From Paenibacillus fonticola DSM 21315 (GTDB lineage: Bacteria; Bacillota; Bacilli; Paenibacillales; Paenibacillaceae), in assembly GCF_000381905.1 (NCBI RefSeq), contig NZ_KB907254.1, forward strand, positions 106,854 through 170,853: 64,000 nucleotides of DNA, in the 5' to 3' direction. Each line of letters starts with the position of its first letter. Position 1 is the first letter of the stretch. Below, piece after piece: positions 43,487 to 51,868 of this stretch. The translations under genes were made by a program, and so were the position numbers. The notes beneath the pieces were generated by a model. It was not told the DNA's origin, searched no databases, and saw nothing but the letters and a program-made list of their open reading frames with translations.

Positions 43487-44773
43487 CTAAATCGATCCTA
43501 AGATGAAATACAGCAGGAAGAAAAAGGCGATGACGTACATCGTCACCGATACTTCCGCCCGGCGGCCAGTCACCCACTTCACGATCGGATAGGCAATGAA
43601 GCCGAACGCAATCCCATTGGCGATGCTGAAAGATAAAGGCATAATCGCCAGCATCAAATAGGCCGGGAAAGCCTCGGTAAAGTCATCGAAAGGAATTTCC
43701 TTCATCGACATAATCATCAGGCATCCTACAATGATCAACACCGGCGCAATGGCGCTGCTCGGGATGACTTTGAACAAGGGAACAAGGAATAAGGCCGGGA
43801 TGAACAGCAGACCTGCGGTGAATGAGGTAAGTCCCGTTCTTCCGCCTGAAGCGATGCCGGTCGCCCCTTCCGCCGCCGTCGTCATCGGGCTGCAGCCAAG
43901 CAATCCCGCACTGATGACTGAGATGGAATTCGCCTGAAAGGATTTTCTGAACTTCGACTTATTCGGGAGCATGCCGAGCTGGGCCCCCATATTTTGAAAT
44001 ATAATGACCATCGACAGCGAGAACACGGCAGTCCAAAACGGGAACGTCCCGATCCCGCTAAAATCCAAAGCGAGAAACAGCTCCCCGTATCCCCCAAAAG
44101 AGAGGTTAAAGTCACGCAGCACCGTAAAATCCACAATGCCCAGCGCCGCGCCAATCCCCGTTCCCGCGATGATTGCAATCAAGAAATTCCCCTTCACATT
44201 CCGCAAAAAGAGCGGCAGGGCAATGACCAGAGTAGCAATCGTCGTTAACGCATGCGGTTCACTTAAATTAGCGAGGCTTACGAAGGTGCCTTCGCTAGCT
44301 ACGATGATCCCCCCGTTTTTCAAGCCCAAAAAGGCAATGAAAAATCCGATCCCTGCCGTCATCGCATGAATCATCGACCCGGGGATCGACCGGGATAAAT
44401 AGTCAGCTCCCTTCGTTACCGTCGTGATCATAAATATGATCCCCGCCAAAAATACCGCAGCCAGTCCCTGCTGCCAGCTCAGTCCAAGCGAAAATACGAG
44501 CGTAAAGACGAAGAACGCATTATCTCCCATGCCCGGAACGAGAATTAAAGGCGAATTGGCCCACAGCGCCATCAGCATACAGCCGATAAAGGAGCAAATC
44601 ACCGTCACGATCGTAGCCGCTTCATATGGCATGCCCGCCAGGCTCAGAATAGCTCCGTTGACGGCAATAATGTAGGCTACTGTCATAAATGAAGTTAAGC
44701 CGGCTACCATTTCAGTGCGTACCGTTGTTTTTTCCTCGCGAAGCTGAAACCATCTTTCCCATCTGCTATCCAA
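43487..44773 (-). CDS. NCS2-family purine permease (PbuG/PbuO/AdeP-like)
   Basis: This 428-residue symporter of hypoxanthine/guanine/adenine type has about twelve to thirteen helices. Family landmarks include EMVAGLTSFMTVAYIIAVN split over the first helix, MGDNAFFVFT and GCSPMTTAAEGATGIASGGRTGL (segments of the second half). TTG 44773 follows AAAGAGGTG at good spacing; upstream in-frame GTG (44797) is less likely. It sits with nucleoside import and DeoD genes, supporting a purine salvage role. No purine riboswitch is visible; a 10-bp tandem repeat (44806-44825) lies upstream. Confidence 0.86.
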   Translation of the reverse strand: MDSRWERWFQLREEKTTVRTEMVAGLTSFMTVAYIIAVNGAILSLAGMPYEAATIVTVICSFIGCMLMALWANSPLILVPGMGDNAFFVFTLVFSLGLSWQQGLAAVFLAGIIFMITTVTKGADYLSRSIPGSMIHAMTAGIGFFIAFLGLKNGGIIVASEGTFVSLANLSEPHALTTIATLVIALPLFLRNVKGNFLIAIIAGTGIGAALGIVDFTVLRDFNLSFGGYGELFLALDFSGIGTFPFWTAVFSLSMVIIFQNMGAQLGMLPNKSKFRKSFQANSISVISAGLLGCSPMTTAAEGATGIASGGRTGLTSFTAGLLFIPALFLVPLFKVIPSSAIAPVLIIVGCLMIMSMKEIPFDDFTEAFPAYLMLAIMPLSFSIANGIAFGFIAYPIVKWVTGRRAEVSVTMYVIAFFFLLYFILGSI

Positions 44774-44805
44774 TAAAAACACCTCTTTATGTGACACTGC
44801 ATCGT

Positions 44806-44825
44806 TTATCTTCGTCTATCTTCGT
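44806..44825 (-). repeat. Two 10-bp direct repeats upstream of the purine permease
   Basis: On the minus strand ACGAAGATA is repeated with a 10-bp period, one helical turn, about 35 bp before the start codon. The CGAA core recalls half of a PurR box, but a full PurR pair is not present. Confidence 0.35.
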
Positions 44826-44844
44826 TGATAACACCCATAATTTT

Positions 44845-44875
44845 AAAAGAGCTGGAGGTCTTAAACGACTCCAGC
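44845..44875 (-). terminator. Terminator of the nucleoside ABC operon
   Basis: On the minus strand GCTGGAG (44875-44869) pairs with CTCCAGC (44857-44851) and is followed by TCTTTT. It separates the ABC operon from the NCS2 permease gene. Confidence 0.8.
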
Positions 44876-44941
44876 CCCTTTACTCCTGCTTGTTATCTTA
44901 ATGGTGAATCACAACAAGCCTCAATCAAACATGCCTGTTTC

Positions 44942-45895
44942 CTATCGTTTCCCTACGTCATAAGGCTCCCCTAGCGCCTTCGGTGCACGGGCCTTCCCTA
45001 CCGCGCCAATCAGTACAAGCATCGTCAGTACATACGGCAGCATGTAGAAAAATTCATTCGGAATGCTGGCCGCAAACTCGAAAATTTGCAGCTGATCCTT
45101 CACCGCTTGGGCCAAGCCAAAAAATAAGGAGGCCAGCATAGCGCCCACGGGATTCCATTTTCCGAAAATAACGGCCGCAAGCGCGATATAACCCTGTCCT
45201 GAAATCGTATTAAACGCAAAATTGCCGTTCGAGGTTAGCACGATGGTGGCTCCTCCCAGCGCGGCAAGCGAGCCGCTGAGGATGACAGCCATATAGCGCA
45301 TCCGGTTTACCTTGACCCCTACCGTGTCCGCAGCCCCCGGATGCTCGCCGACGGCACGCAGTCTTAGCCCCCATGAAGTTTTGTAGAGCATGAAATAAAT
45401 GACGATCACAAGCGCAATGGCGATGTATGTCGTCGAATACGTGTTAAAGAACGCATTGCCGAAAAACGGAATGTCACTGAGCACAGGAATGTATAATTTA
45501 TGAAACACCGTCGTTAACAGCGGCGTTTCCGCCGAGCCTTGAAAGATCAGCTTGACCAGGAAGAAGGTAGAGCTGGCCGCAAGAATGTTGATGACAACCC
45601 CGCTGACGACCTGGTTAGCCTTGAACCGGATCGATGCGACCGCATGAATGCTGGAGAAAATCGCTGTAAATATAAAGGCTCCCAGCACCCCCAGCCATGG
45701 CGACAATCCGCCTAATCCAGCGTTTTCCGCATAATAAGCAATGATAGCGGAGAAGAATGCCCCCGACACCATAAAACCTTCAAGCCCGATGTTAATGACG
45801 CCCGAGCGCTCGGATATCAGCCCACCGAGAGCCGCAAAGATAAAGGCTGTAGAGAATACAAGCGTTCCATTGATAAGATTGCTGATAATCTCCAT
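44942..45895 (-). CDS. Nucleoside ABC transporter permease (YufQ/NupQ-like)
   Basis: This 317-residue membrane protein of the branched-chain-amino-acid/ribose permease superfamily, BMP-associated branch, has the segments FAALGGLISERSGVINIGLE and GAFFSAIIAYY near the start. The cytoplasmic coupling loop is RAVGEHPGAADTVGVKVNRMR. It pairs with the preceding permease (3 bp spacing) to import nucleosides. Confidence 0.9.
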   Translation of the reverse strand: MEIISNLINGTLVFSTAFIFAALGGLISERSGVINIGLEGFMVSGAFFSAIIAYYAENAGLGGLSPWLGVLGAFIFTAIFSSIHAVASIRFKANQVVSGVVINILAASSTFFLVKLIFQGSAETPLLTTVFHKLYIPVLSDIPFFGNAFFNTYSTTYIAIALVIVIYFMLYKTSWGLRLRAVGEHPGAADTVGVKVNRMRYMAVILSGSLAALGGATIVLTSNGNFAFNTISGQGYIALAAVIFGKWNPVGAMLASLFFGLAQAVKDQLQIFEFAASIPNEFFYMLPYVLTMLVLIGAVGKARAPKALGEPYDVGKR

Positions 45896-45898
45896 CGC

Positions 45899-46972
45899 TT
45901 ACACCTTCTTCTTCATTTTATTAGTGAGTGGACGGAAAAACAGCTTCACAATACCCGGAGCGGCAACGAAAAAGATGATAAACCCGATGACCATGCGAAT
46001 GATCTCTCCCGGTACATCCGCTCCAAAGCTCATCCCTTGCGAGCCGTAGGTCAGCGCACCGATCAGCATGCCGGAAAGAAGTACGCCGAGCGCTGTATTT
46101 CCGCCGAGCAAAGCAACCGCAATCCCGTCAAACCCAAGACCTGATGTGACCGAGTTGATGGCGATATATTTAAATACGCCCAGCACTTCGAATGTCCCCA
46201 CCAAGCCGCCAAATACACCGGAGATGAACATCGTGCGTACGATTACGCCCGACACCTTCATACCTGCATATTGTGCTGCATCAGGATTAAATCCAACCGC
46301 GCGCAGCTCGTAACCCCATTTGGTCTTGTTCAAATAAATGTGGTAGAAGATGACGGCGATAATCGTAATGAGGAATCCCCAGTGAATACGCGCGCCGCCC
46401 ATCAGCTGGGAGAGCCAGCCGATTTGAATGCTGGCTGATTCCTGTATCATCGCAGACCGCTGCGTGCCCGCCTGCGGCATGAAGTTGCGGATCAGGTAAT
46501 GGCTTAAATACAGGGCAATAAAGTTAAACATAATGCTGGTTATAACTTCATTGATGCCTCGCTTCGCCTTAATATACCCGATCAGGGCTCCCCACAATCC
46601 TCCGAGAATCCCACCGAAAATGATCGCGGCCAAAGCGTGCAGCAGAGGAGGCAGGCTCAGCTTCGTTCCTACTATAAGCGCACCGAGCGACCCCATAATA
46701 ATTTGCCCGTCTACCCCGATATTGAACAAGCCCGCGCGGAACGCAATGGCTACCGCCAGTCCGCACATAACAAGCGGAACGATCGTCCGCAGCGCCTCGC
46801 CGAAGTCATAGCTGCTGCCAAATATTTTGGCTACTAAGGAGTCATAGGCCAGCAGCGGATCATACCCGCCAATCAACATAATAATTGCACCAAGCAGCAA
46901 ACCAATAATAATGGAGACAACAGGAATAACAGCAGATTCACGCCTGAAAATATCCAATATTTTATTATTCAT
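45899..46972 (-). CDS. Nucleoside ABC transporter permease (YufP/NupP-like)
   Basis: This 357-residue membrane protein shares the family motifs CGLAVAIAFRAGLFNIGVDGQ (as separate parts of a helix pair), IGYIKAKRGINEVITSIM and the coupling loop RAVGFNPDAAQYAGMKV. ATG 46972 overlaps the ATPase stop by 8 bases with GGAGAGG before it. It forms a heterodimeric channel with the next permease. Confidence 0.9.
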   Translation of the reverse strand: MNNKILDIFRRESAVIPVVSIIIGLLLGAIIMLIGGYDPLLAYDSLVAKIFGSSYDFGEALRTIVPLVMCGLAVAIAFRAGLFNIGVDGQIIMGSLGALIVGTKLSLPPLLHALAAIIFGGILGGLWGALIGYIKAKRGINEVITSIMFNFIALYLSHYLIRNFMPQAGTQRSAMIQESASIQIGWLSQLMGGARIHWGFLITIIAVIFYHIYLNKTKWGYELRAVGFNPDAAQYAGMKVSGVIVRTMFISGVFGGLVGTFEVLGVFKYIAINSVTSGLGFDGIAVALLGGNTALGVLLSGMLIGALTYGSQGMSFGADVPGEIIRMVIGFIIFFVAAPGIVKLFFRPLTNKMKKKV

Positions 46973-48500
46973 GTGCGCCCTCTCCTTCACGCTTGCCTGC
47001 CATCATCAACCCCAGCTGCTGATCGTTCGTTGATTCCGGCGTCGTCTCACCCAGAATCTGCCCTCCAAAAAGAACAAGAATCCGGTCAGCCACATTCAAG
47101 ATTTCCTCGAGCTCAAACGATACTAGAAGCACAGCCTTGCCTTGATCTCGCTGGCTGATCAACTGCTTGTGCACAAATTCAATCGCTCCCACATCAAGCC
47201 CCCGTGTCGGCTGGGCGGCAATGAGGACCTGCGGATTTTTATCGATTTCACGGGCGATAATAACTTTCTGCTGATTCCCTCCCGACATAGAGCGAACCTT
47301 CGTATCAATGCCCGAAGTACGGACATCGAACTCTCTCACCAGACGGGCGGCCATCTCATCCCTCGCCTTCATGTTAATGAAGCCGCGCTCATTTAGCTGG
47401 GGGTGGTCGTACGTTTGCAAAATGATATTTTCACTGACGGTAAAATCCAGAACGAGTCCATGTTTATGGCGGTCCTGCGGAATGTGCGATATCCCGCCTT
47501 CTGAGACGGCTTTCGGAGATTGGTTCGTAATGCTCTTGCCCTGCATAATTATTTCACCTGATTTGATGCTGCGCATTCCTGTAATCGCCTCGATCAGCTC
47601 AGTCTGGCCATTCCCGTCTACCCCGGCAATGCCAACAATTTCACCTGCGCGAACCGAGAACGACAGCCCGTCTACTGCATTTTTGCCCTTGCCGCCTTCA
47701 ACGACTAAATCCTTCACTTCCAATAAGATGCCGTCAGGCTTGGCTGGCTCCTTCTCGGTCTTGAAATTTACCGCCTTGCCGACCATCTTCTCCGCCAGCT
47801 CCTGCGGATTCGTCTTGGCGACTTCAACGCTCTCAACGACCTTCCCCCGGCGAATAATGGTGCAAGTATCGGCGATCTCCATAATTTCCTTCAGCTTGTG
47901 GGTAATGAGAATGATCGATTTGCCTTCGGCTACGAGACGCCGCATGATGTCCAGCAGCTCGCTTACCTCTTGAGGAGTCAGCACCGCCGTGGGCTCGTCA
48001 AAGATCAGAATATCCGCTCCCCGATAAAGCGTCTTGATAATTTCTACGCGCTGCTGCATCCCTACGCTGATCGACTCGATCGTGCCCATGGGATCCACGT
48101 CCAGCCTGTATTGCTCCGACAGCTTCTTCACCTGCTGGCTGGCGCCTCTAATATCAATCTTCATGCCCTTCTTCGGCTCCATGCCAAGAATGATATTCTC
48201 CGTCACCGTAAAAGGCTCGACTAATTTAAAATGCTGATGCACCATGCCAATGCCAAGGTCAATCGCCTTGTTCGGACTATCGATCAATACCTTTTGTCCA
48301 TTTACGTAAATTTCCCCTTCATCAGGCTGATACAGTCCGAAAACGATGCTCATCAAAGTCGATTTCCCCGCACCGTTCTCTCCGAGCAATGCATGAATCT
48401 CCCCGCGTTTTAATTGAAAACTGATCGAATCGTTGGCCACTACTCCGGGGAATCTCTTCGTGATTCCTTTCAGCTCTAACGCAATATCCGCCTTAGTCAC
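46965..48500 (-). CDS. Nucleoside ABC transporter ATP-binding protein with two ATPase domains (YufO/NupO-like)
   Basis: This 511-residue protein has two tandem ABC domains as in RbsA/YufO. The first has a full Walker A (GENGAGKST) and the BMP-type signature (SISVGMQQRVEI). The second has a Walker-A-like GVDGNGQTEL and signature MSGGNQQKVI, the usual asymmetry of this family. GTG 48500 follows GGAGGGG at 6 bases; the ATG at 48515 is inside that site. It is the second gene of the operon, after the lipoprotein gene and a stem-loop. Confidence 0.9.
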   Translation of the reverse strand: MTKADIALELKGITKRFPGVVANDSISFQLKRGEIHALLGENGAGKSTLMSIVFGLYQPDEGEIYVNGQKVLIDSPNKAIDLGIGMVHQHFKLVEPFTVTENIILGMEPKKGMKIDIRGASQQVKKLSEQYRLDVDPMGTIESISVGMQQRVEIIKTLYRGADILIFDEPTAVLTPQEVSELLDIMRRLVAEGKSIILITHKLKEIMEIADTCTIIRRGKVVESVEVAKTNPQELAEKMVGKAVNFKTEKEPAKPDGILLEVKDLVVEGGKGKNAVDGLSFSVRAGEIVGIAGVDGNGQTELIEAITGMRSIKSGEIIMQGKSITNQSPKAVSEGGISHIPQDRHKHGLVLDFTVSENIILQTYDHPQLNERGFINMKARDEMAARLVREFDVRTSGIDTKVRSMSGGNQQKVIIAREIDKNPQVLIAAQPTRGLDVGAIEFVHKQLISQRDQGKAVLLVSFELEEILNVADRILVLFGGQILGETTPESTNDQQLGLMMAGKREGEGAHE

Positions 48501-48524
48501 ACTAGACCCCTCCATTAAAGTCTC

Positions 48525-48555
48525 CGTCCCCTGCCACCGTATGTGACAGGGGACG
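48525..48555 (-). other. Stem-loop between the BMP lipoprotein and ATPase genes
   Basis: A 13-position stem (CGTCCCCTGCCAC against GTGACAGGGGACG, one mismatch) with a 5-base loop lies 8 bp after the lipoprotein stop. On the minus strand no T-run follows, so it more likely stabilises the lipoprotein mRNA or causes partial attenuation than full termination. Confidence 0.6.
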
Positions 48556-48562
48556 AATTTTT

Positions 48563-49618
48563 TTATTCTTGAGGAACAACAATTTCACCGTTAATAATTT
48601 TCTGACGATATTCCTCCACTTTGGCAAGCACATCGGCGGCTACATTTTTATCGGAAGTCGGCGCAATGTCGACCCCGTTCTCCTTTAGTCCCATCAGGGT
48701 GACCTGGCCCGCCGGGAAGTTCCCTTCGGCTAAGCTTTTGGAAATTTGGTAAACGGCTTCATCCACTTTTTTCACCATGGATGTCAGGGTGACATCATCG
48801 CCAAAGATTAAGGATTGGTCTTTATCGACCCCGATGACCCATACCTTGCCGCCTTTGCTATTGCGCTCTTTCGCTTCATTGAACACGCCGTTCCCCGTCA
48901 AGCCCGCTGCGTGGAAAATAATGTCGGCGCCATCGTTGTAAATGGTCGATGCTGCTGATTTCCCCATATCTACCCGGTTAAACAGCCCCGTGTAGTTGAC
49001 AATCAACTTTGCATCCGGATTAACCGCTTTGATCCCTTCGCGGAAGCCGACTTCAAAGCGTTTGATCACCGGAATATCCATGCCGCCAACAAAGCCGATT
49101 TTGTTCGTCTTGGTCGTCAGGCCGGCAATAACGCCTACGAGGTAAGATCCTTCCTGCTCTTTGAACGACACGGCTGCCACGTTCGGCAAGGTCAGATCGG
49201 AGTCGACGATTCCGAACATCGAATTCGGATTCTCGTTCGCCAGCTGCGTTATGGCATCTGCCAGCGTATAGGCAGTCGCCCAGGTTAAATCATAATTCGC
49301 TTTTACAAATTGATTCAGGCTCGGTACCACATCCGCATCGGTTTTCGGCTCCAAATATTTCACGTTGAAGCCATGGTCCTTCTCCAATTGCTGCAACGCT
49401 TCCCATGCGCTCTGGTTAAAGGATTTGTCGTTTACGCTGCCAAGGTCAGTGACCATGCCGACCTTCAGCTTCTTCAGCGCTGGTTGATTACCAGCGCCCG
49501 GTGCGCCTGCATTCCCGGCACCGGGTCCGCCCTGATTATTGCCCTTTTGCCCGCACGCCGAAAGAATCAGCATAAATACGAGCAACAACGGCAAAACGGT
49601 CTTTATTGTTTTTTTCAT
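48563..49618 (-). CDS. BMP-family nucleoside-binding lipoprotein (YufN/NupN-like)
   Basis: This 351-residue lipoprotein has a signal sequence with lipobox LSAC, a Gly/Asn/Ala-rich linker and a PnrA/BMP binding fold. Key segments are VGMVTDLGSVNDKSFNQSAW, NKIGFVGGMDIPVIKRFEVG (separate strands) and GVDKDQS. It captures nucleosides for the ABC importer. ATG 49618 follows AGGAA; open frame to 49660 lacks support. It is the first gene of the operon, with a possibly structured leader upstream. Confidence 0.9.
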   Translation of the reverse strand: MKKTIKTVLPLLLVFMLILSACGQKGNNQGGPGAGNAGAPGAGNQPALKKLKVGMVTDLGSVNDKSFNQSAWEALQQLEKDHGFNVKYLEPKTDADVVPSLNQFVKANYDLTWATAYTLADAITQLANENPNSMFGIVDSDLTLPNVAAVSFKEQEGSYLVGVIAGLTTKTNKIGFVGGMDIPVIKRFEVGFREGIKAVNPDAKLIVNYTGLFNRVDMGKSAASTIYNDGADIIFHAAGLTGNGVFNEAKERNSKGGKVWVIGVDKDQSLIFGDDVTLTSMVKKVDEAVYQISKSLAEGNFPAGQVTLMGLKENGVDIAPTSDKNVAADVLAKVEEYRQKIINGEIVVPQE

Positions 49619-49952
49619 TTGGAGTTCCTCCCTATTGTTAATTTGCCTTTGGATCTTCACTGAAATGATTGCTTGTCCGCTTATCTTCGTTTCCCGTCCC
49701 CTGCATCAGCTCTGGAACATACCGTGTAAACTATTGTTTGTTGGGAAGGATTGCTTTATTCCTTGTCCTGTAAAGATGTCATAAGCTTTCCCAACCAAGA
49801 TGACGTTATAGCGGCGATTGCCTCGCCTTTTATTTTACATAAAATGACATTGTGATATGATTTAGTAAAATCGTGATACAATAATCTGTAGAGCTTCTTA
49901 CACTGTCATAAACAAGCTGCTCCTACAACGAAACTGAAAGGACGTAGAATGT
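49619..49952. other. 334-bp divergent region between the BMP operon and crp/fnr-type gene
   Basis: The region contains an inverted repeat on the BMP side (GTTGGGAA 49740-49747 with TTCCCAAC 49788-49795) and, near the regulator, an extended -10 element (TGATACAAT, 49874-49882) with no clear -35. No open frame is supported. Confidence 0.5.
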
Positions 49953-50669
49953 ATGATTGACAACATCTCAGACATTCACATTTTTTCCGGCCTTCCTGAA
50001 GAGGATTTGCAGTATATTGCCTCGTTTCTCAAGGAAAGGCAATTCAAGAAAAACCATATTCTGATGTTTGAGAATGACGAGAGTGATGAGATCTACCTTT
50101 TGCGCTCAGGTATGGTTAAAATTTATCGCATGTACGAAGGAAAAGAAGTCGTTCTCAGCATTACGCTGCCCGGCGATATTATCGGTGAGGTGGAGCCCCT
50201 GTCCAACAGCTATCATCGAATTTCATCCATCGAGGCGCTGGAGATTGTCTCCGTCTGGCAAATTTCGGGTCAGGACTTCCTGCACGTTGTCGATAAATAT
50301 CCCATTGTTCTGCGAAACGCTTACAAAATACTTGTAGAGCGCACTCGGATGCTCAATCGCATGATTCGCTATTTAACCTTCTATGACGTCCGCGGTAAGG
50401 TGGCTAACTTAATTATGGATCTTTATTATAATTTTGGTACGGCACATGATAACGTTTACAAAATTGATCTGAAAATTAATCAGTCACTGCTCGCCAATAT
50501 GATCGGAATCACCAGGGAGTCGATCTCCAAGACGCTGGGTGAATTTCAATCCGAAGGATTAATCGACATTCGTGACAAGTATCTTTACCTCCTTGATATG
50601 AAACTGTTAGAGTCCATCTGTCATGAAACGGAAGAGTTTCCTACGCTTCGCAAGTGGTATAACAATTAG
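49953..50669 (+). CDS. Crp/Fnr-family transcriptional regulator
   Basis: This 238-residue protein has an N-terminal cyclic-nucleotide-binding-like beta-barrel (residues about 5-120, FENDESDEIYLLRSGMVKIY, LPGDIIGEV) and a C-terminal Crp winged helix (ANMIGITRESISKTLGEFQSEGLI). It lacks the Cys cluster of Fnr and the cAMP-site RxS pattern, so the signal is unknown. It lies between the nucleoside ABC operon and deoD and may control purine or nucleoside salvage. AAAGGA lies somewhat far upstream of ATG 49953. Confidence 0.87.
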   Translation: MIDNISDIHIFSGLPEEDLQYIASFLKERQFKKNHILMFENDESDEIYLLRSGMVKIYRMYEGKEVVLSITLPGDIIGEVEPLSNSYHRISSIEALEIVSVWQISGQDFLHVVDKYPIVLRNAYKILVERTRMLNRMIRYLTFYDVRGKVANLIMDLYYNFGTAHDNVYKIDLKINQSLLANMIGITRESISKTLGEFQSEGLIDIRDKYLYLLDMKLLESICHETEEFPTLRKWYNN

Positions 50670-50756
50670 GCTTGCTGTGCTCTCAATATATCAAATGACA
50701 GCGCTTCACTTCCGTTAGCGGCCTAACGATTATTTTGTTAACCACTTCACAAAGCT

Positions 50757-50768
50757 GGGGTTAACCCC
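50757..50768. promoter_or_regulatory. Perfect palindrome upstream of deoD
   Basis: GGGGTTAACCCC lies about 20 bp before a plausible deoD promoter, with a second GTTAAC nearby (50737-50742). It is a candidate operator, perhaps for the adjacent Crp/Fnr-type protein. Confidence 0.4.
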
Positions 50769-50784
50769 CTAACAGTTGCGCTGG

Positions 50785-50812
50785 TTGCATTGTGCTATGC
50801 TTTTCGTGTAAT
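50785..50812 (+). promoter_or_regulatory. Candidate deoD promoter
   Basis: TTGCAT (50785-50790) and TGTAAT (50807-50812) are 16 bases apart and lie about 42 bp upstream of the start codon. Confidence 0.4.
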
Positions 50813-50853
50813 GTTGCCACAGGCACAATATAACTAACCTGGAGGGATTTGAC

Positions 50854-51558
50854 ATGAGCTTTCACATCGAAGCCAATGCTGGCGAAATTGCAGAATCCGT
50901 CTTACTGCCTGGCGATCCGCTGCGCGCCAAATATATTGCCGAGACTTTTCTGGAGGGTGCCATCTGCTACAATCAGGTTCGCGGTATGCTGGGTTTCACA
51001 GGAACCTATAAAGGCAAACGCGTGTCGATTCAGGGCACCGGCATGGGGATGCCTTCCGCATCCATCTACATCCATGAACTGATTAACGACTACGGGGCCA
51101 AACATCTGGTGCGGATCGGGACATGCGGGGCCATTCAGCACGACGTCAAAATTCGCGACGTCATTGTTGCTCAAGCTGCGGCTACCAATTCCGCAATTAT
51201 ACGCAACCAGTTTCCCGGATACGATTTCCCGCAAATCGGGAACTTCGATTCCATTCGAACAGCATATGAAGTCGGCAGCAGCAAAGGGTTAAATCTGCGC
51301 GTCGGCAACGTCTTGTCTTCCGACCTGTTCTACACGGACAACAGCGATGAGTTCACCAAGCTCGGAAAACACGGCGTGTTGGCCGTAGAGATGGAAACCG
51401 CAGCGCTGTACTTCCTTACCAACAAATTTGGTGTAAAAGGATTAAGTCTGCTCACGGTAAGCGACCATATCCTGACCGGAGAGCAAACGACAGCTCACGA
51501 AAGACAGACGACGTTCAACGATATGATCGAAGTAGCCTTGGAGACGGTGTCGAAGTAA
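50854..51558 (+). CDS. deoD: Purine-nucleoside phosphorylase, DeoD type
   Basis: This 234-residue hexameric-type phosphorylase cleaves purine (deoxy)nucleosides with phosphate to base and pentose 1-phosphate. The N-terminal phosphate site [14 protein letters not shown], the central [18 protein letters not shown] (separate strand and loop) and the nucleoside site [10 protein letters not shown] with the catalytic Asp in [10 protein letters not shown] are intact. GGAGG precedes the ATG. It feeds bases to the salvage pathway served by the nearby nucleoside importer and NCS2 permease. Confidence 0.95.
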   Translation: MSFHIEANAGEIAESVLLPGDPLRAKYIAETFLEGAICYNQVRGMLGFTGTYKGKRVSIQGTGMGMPSASIYIHELINDYGAKHLVRIGTCGAIQHDVKIRDVIVAQAAATNSAIIRNQFPGYDFPQIGNFDSIRTAYEVGSSKGLNLRVGNVLSSDLFYTDNSDEFTKLGKHGVLAVEMETAALYFLTNKFGVKGLSLLTVSDHILTGEQTTAHERQTTFNDMIEVALETVSK

Positions 51559-51611
51559 GCTTGAAAGCCCACTCTTTTGAGTGAGTAAATCCCATCACAA
51601 ACAAATAAAAC

Positions 51612-51677
51612 AGGACTACCCGGCCAGCAGCATGCCCCGTATGTGCATATGCTGTGCTGGGTAGTCCTTTAGTTTTT
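51612..51677 (+). terminator. Long terminator after deoD
   Basis: AGGACTACCC (51612-51621) pairs with GGGTAGTCCT (51659-51668); inner pairs (CAGCA with TGCTG, then GCAT with ATGC) extend the stem. TTTAGTTTTTT follows. Confidence 0.85.
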
Positions 51678-51868
51678 TATATGTACCTCTTATTTGTAGA
51701 TAAGCAGTAATTTTTATGCTATTTCCTTTATATGTATGATTCGATCTAGTAAAATAGATGGAAGCTTTGAATTCTAGGCGTACCATTAATTTCACGAATG
51801 CCATTCACTCTATGAGTATCATTCACTCTACGAATGCGACTTACTCTCTCAGACAAGGAGGTCATTTT

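Noticed and set aside
44774..44940. Purine riboswitch before the NCS2 permease
   Set aside because: The conserved aptamer core is not found; the main structure there is the terminator of the upstream operon.
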